Source: Haliotis asinina
Lineage: Eukaryota; Mollusca; Gastropoda; Lepetellida; Haliotidae
Direction: 5' to 3'
Length of the DNA stretch: 64,000 bases
Assembly: GCF_037392515.1 (NCBI RefSeq)
Contig: NC_090290.1
Coordinates: 57,176,753 to 57,240,752 of the forward strand
The position numbers and the translations under genes were made by a program. Each line of letters begins with the position of its first letter. The stretch's first letter is position 1. Positions 1 to 11,041 of the stretch are shown here, piece by piece. The notes under the pieces are model-generated. The model saw nothing but the letters and a program-made list of their open reading frames with translations, did no database searches and was not told the origin of the DNA.

Positions 1-979
1 TCCTCCTCATCTTCTTCGTCTTCCTCATCTTCTTCGTCTTCTAAACATATAGGAAGAATATTGTATTTCAAACCCGGACAAGACTGATTAGTTTGTGTTT
101 AAATCAAGGAAGTAAATTGGTCTTGTTTATTATATATTTACCAGTACACAGTATCATATTTTAGAAATCTTTACATCTTGTCCTTCACTAGTAGAATTTC
201 TGTGGCATGTAGGTAATAGAGGAAAAGCTAATGAAGGAACATAAACCGGAAATAGAAGGTAGTATTTCTAACCGTTTTCCTCATCTTCATCTTCGTCTTC
301 ATCACGTTTTCTTCGTTTTTCATCTTCATCTAGAATAATCATGTAATCTTTATTGCATTACAAGTCGTGAGGAACTAATTTGATAAGATGATGCGTTTTC
401 AGATAAAAGGTTTGAACGGAACGTGATAGTATTTCGAGGATTGAGCGGTATTTCATGCGAATATGGTAGAGTGAGTCTTAAATGTTTCTAATGATACTTA
501 TGTAAAGTGTTTATTCAAGAGATATTGCTTCTTTTGGTGTTTCTACCAGTTAAATATCTGTGGTGAGTGGTTAATGATTTTTTAAACGCAATAAATAATT
601 ACTGTGTTTTTTCTTTGAGAACTTTGCTTTATTTCTAACCTTCTGCATCTTCTTCATCCTCCTCATCTTCTTCATCGTCCTCATCTTCCTCAGCTTCTAC
701 ATCTTCTAAACATATAGGAAGAACATTGTGTGTTAAATCCATTTATAATATATACAAGAAATTAAAGTGAATTGGTCGTGGTTATATATTTACCAGTACA
801 TAGTATCGGATGGCAATATTTAGATCTTGTCTTTCACTAGTAGAATTTTTGTGGCATGTAGGCAGTGGAGGAAAATCTATTGAACCATTTCATGTGTTAT
901 ACAGGAGGTAGTTTTTCTAACCGTCTTCATCTTCATCTTCGCCTTCCTCACGTTTTCTGCGCTCTTCATCTTCATCTAG
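1..979 (-). repeat. Tandem duplication of a two-exon segment
   Basis: Bases 38 to about 333 match about 702 to 979. The match includes intron sequence as well as the two acidic exons; both copies carry CATATAGGAAGAA after the first exon and TTTACCAGTACA and CACTAGTAGAATTT inside the intron. Offset is about 650-665 bp. Exons 40-1 and 705-640 are one type; 329-273 and 975-922 are the other. Direct reading supports duplication of an exon-intron-exon unit; intron divergence shows it is not very recent. Confidence 0.7.
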
Positions 980-1745
980 AATAATCACATAATAGGTCAC
1001 TGCAACTCTGAAGACGTTCATAAAATCATCGTTTAAATGATTCAAGTGAATTCGAACTGTGTTCTATTGCGTAGAAATACATGATTTGATTTTCTTTACT
1101 TCTTGAAAAGGATGAATTCCAAATCTATACAATTTGCATCCTTAATATCTTGTCAGATCTTCACTATACTATTTTCTAAACTCCAAGACATGAACACGTT
1201 TTTTTGAAATCCTGACGGCCCACAAAGACGTAAATTTGACCATGCATATTTCTGCCAGGTATATTCACCAATATGATTTGCCCTCTTTCATCGTGATACA
1301 TGTTTACATTTTACCCAATCTCGTGCAAGTACAAGGAACAGCTTACCAAGCGTATTCATACCCAGAGTGACCTCGGGATCTAAAAACAAAACGGTGATAT
1401 CAGATGAAAATATAATACACCGATTTCCCCGACGAATTTGGCCGTTTTATTTTGAGGTACATATACTAGCAACCGCGTTTGTCAGCATTAAGACCAAAGA
1501 TCTGTGCGTATTATTCAAATGAATGTCTAATGAAGAACCTCAGTTGAAAAGGCCCAAAATACCCGACAGTTTAGTTTAAGATAAGATAACTGTAACCACA
1601 CGTGGAAATTATCCGTAGGTATTATCAATGAAAGTAGCTCACCGTCTCCAAATCTTGTTTGTTGCACGTGCCCATAGCGAAAGGCGCTGTTTGCAGCTGT
1701 ATAGCTGCTAGTGGCAAACACTACCAGCAGAATCTGAATGAGCAT
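1..1745 (-). CDS. Secreted Asp/Glu-rich acidic protein, 5' part of a multi-exon gene (runs off left edge)
   Basis: Gene model built by eye on the minus strand. Exon 1 is 1745-1643: ATG, a hydrophobic signal peptide (MLIQILLVVFATSSYTA), then RYGHVQQTRFGD, ending at donor G|GTGAGC. Exon 2 is 1379-1347 (33 bp, PEVTLGMNTL, donor GTAAGC). Acidic exons follow at 975-922 (54 bp, contains ERRKREEGEDEDED), 705-640 (66 bp, contains EEDEDDEEDEEDEEDA), 329-273 (57 bp, contains KRRKRDEDEDEDEEN) and 40 to beyond 1. Every internal exon is a multiple of three and every junction is phase 1, so one Asp/Glu frame stays open throughout; the three complete acidic exons share the donor GTTAGA. The product would be secreted, with long acidic runs broken by RRKR-like basic patches. 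I do not recognise the family. Acidic secreted proteins are known in mollusc shell matrix and calcium binding, but that role is inference. The C-terminus is outside the window. Confidence 0.6.
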
Positions 1746-1789
1746 CGTGTCCGTGCCTGTGTCTGATGGTATAGGTGGATGACGGCATC

Positions 1790-1799
1790 TTTATATATA
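1790..1799 (-). promoter_or_regulatory. TATA box of the acidic-protein gene
   Basis: The minus strand reads TATATATAAAG about 45-54 bases upstream of the ATG at 1745. That leaves room for a start site near 1765 and a short leader. Both carbonic anhydrase genes have a TATA-like element at the same distance from their ATG, which supports the call. Confidence 0.55.
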
Positions 1800-4700
1800 C
1801 CGTAGTGTGCACTCCAGCGTTGACGCTCTTGCAGCAGATGGGTCGTAAAAGCAACCTTATCATTCACGACTGAGTTCGTGAGATAAAAGATCTAAAACTA
1901 ATAAAATTTTAGTTTCTTTACTAATGCCATTTAAGGTCTTACTGTAGGTACTACTGTTAATTGTCTACTCACTTTATACATTATCAAGCAATGCAAGAAA
2001 ATAGTCTGGATGTTAGTAACTTCAAACTGACAAACACCATCTCAACACCAATTGCAGGAAGAGTTTCCTGATCTATCATTTAATAGAGGATGACATAAAC
2101 ATTGTTCTCTCGAGCTGAATATCAAGATTAAAATTATGTACCTGTGACATTAGTTGATATGTTTAAATATGATGACAGTACTGTTTCTACATAATTTTTA
2201 ATGCACTGAAGCCACGTACCACTGACTGGTAATATAGTGTATATGAAATCTTAGTGCCATCCATAATAGTGAAAGAAACGAAACGAAAACTTACCATAAC
2301 ATATACGTTGTGTCTTACTTGTTTGCTCATCACTTGTTCCCTAAATTGGTAAACTTTGTTACTCTTTTTCCTATTGTAATACGGTTTGAATATTGGCAAC
2401 CAGTGCCACAGAACATTTTCGACATGTGCACTACAAACCAAAAGTATGGGAACAACCTAAAATGTGACAGTCACATATAAATTAAAACGTGGTGCCGCCA
2501 TTTATTAAGTCAAAATGTAAGTTTTTGTGTGTTTAGTGGGCTCTTAATGAGTGAAATGAAACATTGTCATAAACAGCAAAAAACATGGGTTCTGAAAGTA
2601 CAGAAAATTTATCATAAGTATTTAAGCTTATGGCATATAGCTAGAGTACAAATGCGTTCTAACCAACTAAAAAAGGATTCTATTTAAACCGGTTTCACAA
2701 ATGCTGCTTGAATACACAGTACCACCTGTTGCAGCTGTGTCCCGACTGCACAAATGGTTTCCAGCATCTATCAATGCCATCAGACATGCACACTGAAGAG
2801 TACATGTGCTGATTCAGCTTCTCTTAGTTCCTGAACCTAGGCTTTGTGCTGCCCAGCGGCACCAGCCATAGAGAACGAACAAGATTGGAAGAATCCGAAT
2901 TGTAATAAATATTGCACAGTGGTGGTGACAACAACAGACTACTCTCAAACCATAAAGTGTCCAGGATGTTTAAACACTGGTCACCAAAACTTATTTGAAT
3001 GTCCAGTAGAAATGGGTTAAGACTGTTTCCAGTTGTTACATATGTGACGTCACTCTATTGTCTGCCATGTGTACCAGTTTAAAGGTCATTTAAAAAATAA
3101 AAGGTCATTTTGACATTTAGTTTTGATGACAGAAATATTGCCGATACTTTGAATATAATTTAAGAATCCCCGTAGCTCTCCATTCTTTAAAAATAATGTA
3201 TCTCGGCCCCGAAAAGATCCACACAGAGATATTTATTGCAATACACCATCAGTTCTGATAGATTGACCATAACCTCAAATCCTTCTGTATGACATGCATG
3301 TTGTTCAGTCATGTTGTAAATACTCGGGAGATGGTTACCTAAGACGGATCCCAATCCCTTTCTTCACTGAACAAAATATATTTAAAACAAATCTTAAATG
3401 AATGTGTCTATGCTTTTATGTCGTTAAACAAAAATAAACGTTTTATCAATTAATTTGCTCGAATATAAGAGGCTTGTTGGGCGATCTCATTTGTTTAATA
3501 TATTAGTCTCAGGCTTCAGGGTGACTGAATGAATATTTCAGCAGTAATCATTCGAGCAATATTCATGCCTTTGGTGTTTACATTTCACAATATCTGTTAA
3601 AGATATTTTTAAATTGAACGCATCACCAACAGACATAACATCCGATGCAATTCAAGTTTTATCTTTTACACCATGTTTTGTTGTTTTTTTAGGTGAACAT
3701 TTACACGTGTTTGTCACAAATGCTACCAGTGGGGCAGTACACTCACGCTCACATTTTCGTGAATACATCACTATGGATGGTATTTGATAAACACAAATTA
3801 ATACTTAAAAATAATTGTTAATAAAGTCGGAATCGGACATTTTCATTTTGCTGAACCGTCATTCCCGGCGAGATACTCATTTATGGGGTGATTCAGAGGA
3901 TTGGAATACCATTCACTGTGACTTGGTTGATTAAACTGATTTACACTTACACGGCTACCTCATGATATCCATCGCTGGTTTACCTGCTTCAAACTTGACT
4001 GTTGCCGAGAAGGAACAAGTCCGCTTTCTGTCTGAACTCAAGTCTAATATGGGTTGAATCCAGTTTCTTGTGAGTTGAAATAATGTTTTCTTTCCATTTT
4101 GTGGATGAAGACGACATACAAATGTTACGATTGTTACAAACGTGAAGAGGATTGCATGAAAGTGGCCAGACATATGTCATCCGTCTGTTCTTGAGGAATA
4201 ATTGAAGAAATAAAGACAATTTATTGCTGATATATAGTTAAAGTAATGGCGGAAATAGAAAAAAAGGTTTTTCGGCTGTTGGTCTGTATCACTATAATTT
4301 ACACAAATGCAAACAGGACATGTCAAAACATCTCACCTGGGCCTAACTGGGTATTCAGTGGGATGCGTAAGAGGTTATCCAGAAAAGAATGTTTATATAA
4401 TTACTCGTAAAATCGGGGAAAATTACGACTAGTACGACTAGATGTTGAAAACATTAGATCAGACTGTAGATGGTAATTAGGTCGCTCAGCCACGTATGAC
4501 GACGGAAAGTCAACTCAAATGGCATTAAATACATGCGCCGTCTACTGGCACATCTCAAAGATATTTTGAGCTTTTTTTCATATGAGTTGAATATGCCTCA
4601 TCTGTTGATTAACATCTTTCATGAAGTTTATGTCAAGATATGTGAAAGAGTATGATACCTGATAGCCACAGAAAAGCCGGAGATCGACATGATTAGATAC

Positions 4701-5554
4701 CATTTGTAAATTGTTATCATACGCCGAGTATTTCCCCAGTTTAATTCCCCGAAATGATTATCATATCTTAATTGCTATCTCTCTCCCCCAGCCCAACCCC
4801 AACCATCGTCTGCGACACCCGTCCTGATTCTGCTTTTGAGGCGACCCCTCCTACCTGTTACTTTTTATAGTGATGGTGAGACTCTGTGGTAGCTACATCC
4901 TTAATAGTTTCTGCGTGAAAGTCATTATTTTTTACGACAACTATCGTTTATAATGAAGATGAGTCTAATTTAAAAACGGGCATTTAAATAGTGTACTTTG
5001 TGATACAATGTCATCGCATACTAATCTGCGTAATGCCATGGTATGTTCGCTTTGGACTTTGGATCTGCGTCGCTTATATCTGCACCAGTCTCTCCTCAGT
5101 AAAGTCCTTTATACACGTTTTTTAATCTCCCTACCACTGGAACTGTAGTTAGGCCGACCGTATTCCTACAGATATTTCACACTTTCGCATATCAGCTACA
5201 TAAATTGTAGAGATAAACGTGAAAAAACCAGTCTTTTTCTATTTCTATTAGTGCTTTAGTTATTTTCCCTCTAAGCTGAAGATAAAGTCGAAGATAAAGA
5301 CTTAAAGGAAGACAGAGACATTGATTAAGAGGAAGAAAGCGGAACACGCGAAATGTGTGAAGGTAAATACGGAAATCTACCAAGAAGTGCCTTGTTATTT
5401 AATAATAACTCGCGTCTTACACTCTATTGATCAAATCTGTTTCAGTTAAGGACTCTGTTTTAAAAGCTGTAGTCTGTGTAGTACATAGGCCACAGCATAA
5501 GAAACACCAGTTTCGAAAAAATGAAATCTCATGGAAGCAAGCGTTCATGTTTAC
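1800..5554. other. Intergenic stretch without a supported gene
   Basis: About 3.7 kb of AT-rich DNA. Open frames here are short, lack recognisable domains and do not join through convincing splice sites. The only structure I can support is the transposon-like end listed at 2432-2520. Confidence 0.5.
2432..2520 (+). repeat. Candidate end of a DNA transposon, related to 10033-10090
   Basis: Both places begin TACAA, followed by GGGAACA, CTAAAAT, AGTCA, CATAAA or CATATAAA, and TGGTG in the same order and near the same spacing. A shared terminal region of a non-autonomous DNA transposon would explain this. No matching inverted end was found downstream, so it may be a solo or truncated end. Confidence 0.3.
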
Positions 5555-5686
5555 ATTAAAAAGCCAGAGTTGCATTTCTTCTGCTGCTTTAAGTTTGTTC
5601 AGTTTGTTCCAGAGATTTGAATGTAACTCGCCCACACAGGCAACAATTTCGAACTGAAGCGCTAGTACAATGTACAGCCATGGCAT
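5555..5686 (-). CDS. Candidate signal-peptide first exon, unknown protein
   Basis: From ATG at 5686 the minus strand encodes 44 residues starting MPWLYIVLALQFEIVACVGE, which looks like a cleavable signal peptide, followed by a short helix-like stretch rich in Lys and Leu. It could end at a donor, AAT|GTAAAC, in phase 0. A TATAAAAT lies at 5778-5771, about 85 bases upstream of the ATG. No second exon could be identified between 5554 and 1800, and the frame continues open past the donor, so this may be chance. Family unknown. Confidence 0.22.
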
Positions 5687-5908
5687 ACCCTTGTAACATC
5701 CTGGTGAGATAAATCGTCCGCCTTTCTGTGCTAATGAACATGTTCTGTATAGGTGGGGCAGTTTTCAAACATTTTATACGTGTAACCAGTTAAGGGACTC
5801 GACACATAAGTAATATTGTTCTTATAATATTTTATGTATCTTGATGCTTCCATTGTGATTAATGGTTTCGACATTGTCACATATGTATCCTTTTAAAGTG
5901 GGGGCGGT

Positions 5909-8900
5909 GCTTGTCTCAACCAATAAAGGTCCGTATTAGAATTAGTCTTCTGTAACCAATGCTTGTCTCAACCAGCGAAGGTCCATATTAGAATTAGTCT
6001 TAAGTAACCCATGCTTGTCTCAACCAGTGAAGATCCGTATTAGAATTAGTCTTCAGTGACCCATGCTTGTCTCAACCAGTGAAGGTCCGTATTAGAAGTA
6101 GTCTTCTGTAACCCATGCTTGTCTCAACCAGTGAAGGTCCGTATTAGAGTTAGTCTTCAGTGACCCATGCTTGTCTCAACCAGTGAAGATCCGTATTAGA
6201 AGTAGTCTTCTGTAACCCATGCTTGTCTCAACCAGTGAGGGTCCGTATTAGAGTTAGTCTTCAGTGACCCATGCTTGTCTCAACCAGTGAAGGTCCGTAT
6301 TAGAATTAGTCTTCAGTGACCCATGCTTGTCTCAACCAATAAAGGTCCGTATTAGAATTAGTCTTCTGTAACCCATGCTTGTCTCAACCAGCGAAGGTCC
6401 GTATTAGAGTTAGTCTTCAGTGACCAATGCTTGTCTCAACCAGTGAAGGTCCGTACTAGAATTAGTCTTCAGTGACCCATGCTTGTCTCAACCAGCGAAG
6501 GTCCGTATTAGAGTTAGTCTTCAGTGACCCATGCTTGTCTCAACCAGTGAAGATCCGTACTAGAATTAGTCTTCAGTGACCCATGCTTGTCTCAACCAGT
6601 GAAGGTCCGTATTAGAGTTAGTCTTCAGTAACCCTTGCTTGTCTCAACCAGTGAAGATCCGTATTAGAAGTAGTCTTCAGTGACCCATGCTTGTCTCAAC
6701 CAGTGAAGGTCCGTATTAGAAGTAGTCTTCTGTAACCCATGCTTGTCTCAACCAGCGAAGGTCCGTATTAGAGTTAGTCTTCAGTGACCCATGCTTGTCT
6801 CAACCAGTGAAGGTCCGTATTAGAGTTAGTCTTCAGTGACCCATGCTTGTCTCAACCAGTGAAGATCCGTATTAGAATTAGTCTTCAGTGACCCATGCTT
6901 GTCTCAACCAGTGAAGGTCCGTATTAGAGTTAGTCTTCAGTAACCCTTGCTTGTCTCAACCAGTGAAGATCCGTATTAGAATTAGTCTTCAGGGACCCAT
7001 GCTTGTCTCAACCAGTGAAGGTCCGTATTAGAATTAGTCTTCTGTAACCCATGCTTGTCTCAACCAGCGAAGGTCCGTATTAGAGTTAGTCTTCAGTGAC
7101 CCATGCTTGTCTCAACCAGTGAAGGTCCGTATTAGAATTAGTCTTCAGTGACCCATGCTTGTCTCAACCAGTGAAGGTCCGTATTAGAATTAGTCTTCTG
7201 TAACCTATGCTTGTCTCAACCAGCGAAGGTCCGTATTCGAGTTAGTCTTCAGTGACCCATGCTTGTCTCAACCAGTGAAGGTCCGTATTAGAATTAGTCT
7301 TCTGTAACCCATGCTTGTCTCAACCAGCGAAGGTCCGTATTAGAGTTAGTCTTCAGTGACCCATGCTTGTCTCAACCAGTGAAGGTCCGTATTAGAATTA
7401 GTCTTCAGTGACCAATGCTTGTCTCAACCAGTGAAGGTCCGTATTAGAATTAGTCTTCAGTAACCCATGCTTGTTTCAACCAGTGAAGATCCGTATTAGA
7501 ATTAGTCTTCAGTGACCCATGCTTGTCTCAACCAGTGAAGGTCCGTATTAGAATTAGTCTTCTGTAACCCATGCTTGTCTCAACCAGCGAAGGTCCGTAT
7601 TAGAGTTAGTCTTCAGTGACCCATGCTTGTCTCAACCAGTGAAGGTCCGTATTAGAATTAGTCTTCAGTGACCAATGCTTGTCTCAACCAGTGAAGGTCC
7701 GTATTAGAATTAGTCTTCAGTCACCCATGCTTGTCTCAACCAGTGAAGATCCGTATTAGAGTTAGTCTTCAGTGACCCATGCTTGTCTCAACCAGTGAAG
7801 GTCCGTATTAGAATTAGTCTTCTGTAACCCATGCTTGTCTCAACCAGCGAAGATCCGTATTAGAGTTAGTCTTCAGTGACCCATGCTTGTCTCAACCAGT
7901 GAAGGTCCGTATTAGAATTAGTCTTCAGTGACCCATGCTTGTCTCAACCAGTGAAGGTCCGTATTAGAATTAGTCTTCTGTAACCTATGCTTGTCTCAAC
8001 CAGCGAAGGTCCGTATTAGAGTTAGTCTTCAGTGACCCATGCTTGTCTCAACCAGTGAAGGTCCGTATTAGAATTAGTCTTCTGTAACCCATACTTGTCT
8101 CAACCAGTGAAGGTCCGTATTAGAGTTAGTCTTCAGTGACCCATGCTTGTCTCAACCAGTGAAGGTCCGTATTAGAATTAGTCTTCAGTGACCCATGCTT
8201 GTCTCAACCAGTGAAGGTCCGTATTAGAATTAGTCTTCAGTAACCCATGCTTGTCTCAACCAGTGAAGATCCGTATTAGAATTAGTCTTCAGTGACCCAT
8301 GCTTGTCTCAACCAGTGAAGGTCCGTATTAGAATTAGTCTTCTGTAACCCATGCTTGTCTCAACCAGCGAAGGTCCGTATTAGAGTTAGTCTTCAGTGAC
8401 CCATGCTTGTCTCAACCAGTGAAGGTCCGTATTAGAATTAGTCTTCAGTGACCAATGCTTGTCTCAACCAGTGAAGGTCCGTATTAGAATTAGTCTTCAG
8501 TGACCCATGCTTGTCTCAACCAGTGAAGATCCGTATTAGAGTTAGTCTTCAGTGACCCATGCTTGTCTCAACCAGTGAAGGTCCGTATTAGAATTAGTCT
8601 TCTGTTACCCATGCTTGTCTCAATCAGTGAAGGTCCGTATTAGAATTAGTCTTCAGTGACCCATGCTTGTCTCAACCAGTGAAGATCCGTATTAGAGTTA
8701 GTCTTCAGTGACCCATGCTTGTCTCAACCAGTGAAGGTCCGTATTAGAATTAGTCTTCAGTGACCCATGCTTGTCTCAACCAGTGAAGGTCCGTATTAGA
8801 GTTAGTCTTCAGTGACCCATGCTTGTCTCAACCAGTGAAGATCCGTATTAGAATTAGTCTTCAGTGACCCACGCTTGTCTCAACCAGTGAAGGTCCGTGT

Positions 8901-9770
8901 TAGAGTCAGTCTTCAGTGACCCATGCTTGTCTCAACCAGTGAAGGTCCGTATTAGAGTTAGTCTTCAGTGACCAATGCTTGTCTCAACCAGTGAAGGTCC
9001 GTATTAGAATTAGTCTTCAGTGACCCACGCTTGTCTCAACCAGTGAAGGTCCGTATTAGAATTAGTCTTCTGTAACCCATGCTTGTCTCAAGCAGTGAAG
9101 ATCCGTATTAGAGTTAGTCTTCAGTGACCAATGCTTGTCTCAACCAGTGAAGGTCCGTATTAGAATTAGTCTTCAGTGACCCATGCTTGTCTCAACCAGT
9201 GAAGGTCCGTATTAGAGTTAGTCTTCAGTAACCCTTGCTTGTCTCAACCAGTGAAGATCCGTATTAGAATTAGTCTTCAGTGACCCATGCTTGTCTCAAC
9301 CAGTGAAGGTCCGTATTAGAAGTAGTCTTCTGTAACCCATGCTTGTCTCAACCAGCGAAGGTCCGTATTAGAGTTAGTCTTCAGTGACCCATGCTTGTCT
9401 CAACCAGTGAAGGTCCGTATTAGAGTTAGTCTTCAGTGACCCATGCTTGTCTCAACCAGTGAAGATCCGTATTAGAATTAGTCTTCAGTGACCCATGCTT
9501 GTCTCAACCAGTGAAGGTCCGTATTAGAGTTAGTCTTCAGTAACCCTTGCTTGTCTCAACCAGTGAAGATCCGTATTAGAATTAGTCTTCAGTGACCCAT
9601 GCTTGTCTCAACCAGTGAAGGTCCGTATTAGAATTAGTCTTCTGTAACCCATGCTTGTCTCAACCAGTGAAGATCCGTATTAGAATTAGTCTTCAGTGAC
9701 CCACGCTTGTCTCAACCAGTGAAGGTCCGTGTTAGAGTCAGTCTTCAGTGACCCATGCTTGTCTCAACCA
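5909..9770. repeat. 52-bp satellite array, 74 units plus 14 bp
   Basis: Head-to-tail units starting GCTTGTCTCAACCAGTGAAG. First unit starts at 5909; the last partial unit starts at 9757, exactly 74 x 52 bp later, so the array has no net length change. Units differ at a few fixed positions: GTGAAG/GCGAAG, GGTCC/GATCC, GAATTAG/GAGTTAG/GAAGTAG, CAGTGACC/CTGTAACC/CAGTAACC. Variants recur with a 260-bp (five-unit) period from 7261 to about 8600. Read on the other strand, the unit resembles the end of the dispersed repeat found at 14562-14800 and 13007-13160. Confidence 0.97.
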
Positions 9771-10032
9771 GACAAAGCAACCAACTAACTATAGGTAAAA
9801 TACATTTGTAACTGCTCATGGGTTACATACAGAAGGCACACATACAAGTTTTATATAATTGTTGCTTTGAGACAGGAGTTATTTCTTCCTATTATTATGC
9901 TGCGTTCGCGTGTATGTAAAAGACACAATTTTGTTAGCTTACCGAGATGACAAGACTCACCTCCTCAAGAAACTTTACTTGGAAATAGGAGTCATAATGT
10001 CGTGGTTTTGCGAGAACGGATTTATCATGTAA
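9771..10032. other. Unique flank of the 52-bp array
   Basis: No gene or repeat recognised between the array end and the next repeat-like segment. Confidence 0.4.
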
Positions 10033-10145
10033 TACAAGTAAGAATTTTGGGAACACTCTAAAATAGTCATACATAAACTTAAATATGGTGAGGTCATCGA
10101 TATGCTGAGGTCATTGATACGCTGAGGTCATTGATACGCTGAGGT
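10033..10145 (+). repeat. Transposon-like end followed by a 17-bp minisatellite
   Basis: 10033-10090 resembles 2432-2520 (shared GGGAACA, CTAAAAT, AGTCA and TGGTG blocks). Directly after it, 10091-10145 holds three 17-bp units of the form AGGTCATTGATACGCTG plus a partial fourth. Confidence 0.4.
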
Positions 10146-10534
10146 AAATGAAAAAATATACATGTAATTGTGTGCTTAATGGGCATGTTGGAGCATTCAG
10201 TGAAGCTGATTCATTATCCCTTGAGTTTGATGAAAATGAAATATTCTCAAAACGACGGAAAAACAAAGGTACTGAAAAACAGCAGCACCATGTTTGATTC
10301 AAACTCCCAAGCACAACAGCCTATTGCAAGTGGAAGACTGACTACTCATACAGCTTGTGGCAACTGGGCACTGGGCCGATATAAATAGATTCCGAAATAT
10401 CTGAACATGTGCAGTGCACGTATGTAGGGACACACGTGATGTTACCAGTATTTAAACACATGCAGTGTTTGCATATATAGCGAAACCCATATGCATTGTT
10501 CGTATACAAAACTGTTCTAACAAACACACTTCAT

Positions 10535-10860
10535 AACAATTCATTTATGTAGCGCCTAGTGTCCACCTGACTAGATGCTCACAGGATGCATGTTCTCAGA
10601 ATATGATAATTATTACCCCGGATTACCCAAGCTGCCCCTTAGGCGCTAGAAGGTTATACACATGTTGTCAACAGAGGCAATCTTGGACAAACTCACTTGC
10701 CTAAAATGATCATGAGACAACAGTTATCAGTGTGGTGCTGGACTAACGTCCAAGAAACTATTAGGAGTCAAGCTGCCACACATGGTCACCCATCAAAGCA
10801 CTGCCCGACGCTGCTTAACGTCAATTGATTGTGACCTGAGCCCTACGCAACGCACAAGTC
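10535..10860 (-). mobile_element. Possible 5S rRNA-derived SINE
   Basis: 10785-10820 reads GGTCACCCATCAAAGCACTG followed by CCCGACGCTGCTTAACG. This follows the order of the 3' half of 5S rRNA read on the opposite strand (GGTCTCCCATCCAAGTAC, then a CCCGAC/CCAACGCTGCTTAGC region). The segment 10535-10660, with TTTATGTAGCGCC and TAGGCGCTAG, resembles the GCGC-rich body of some SINEs. Read on the minus strand this would be a 5S-like head followed by a body. The head is diverged and the limits are uncertain. Confidence 0.35.
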
Positions 10861-11041
10861 CACAAAACCCACCCAAACCCATCCACTCGTCGTGCAAATG
10901 ACGTTAGTGCCAAATCAGGTTTTGCACGTGTAGTCGGTCACGTGATCTTCGCATCGAAGTTTTTTCATTTGCACGTGTTTGCGTTGGCCTCAAGAATGGA
11001 AAAAAACACACTTTTGAATCACAGTTCTAACGGTACTTTAA

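Noticed and set aside
2187..2441. 84-codon minus-strand frame
   Set aside because: No recognisable motif, start context or exon partners.
3955..4219. Minus-strand frames with a hydrophobic start (MSGHFHAILFTFVTIVTFV)
   Set aside because: No TATA box at a sensible distance, no convincing donor and no domain; short frames of this type are expected by chance in AT-rich DNA.
5909..9770. CRISPR-like regular repeats
   Set aside because: The repeats touch each other with no unique spacers, and the sequence is clearly eukaryotic. The same applies to the 47-bp array.
10775..10855. A functional 5S rRNA gene
   Set aside because: Only a diverged part of 5S is recognisable.
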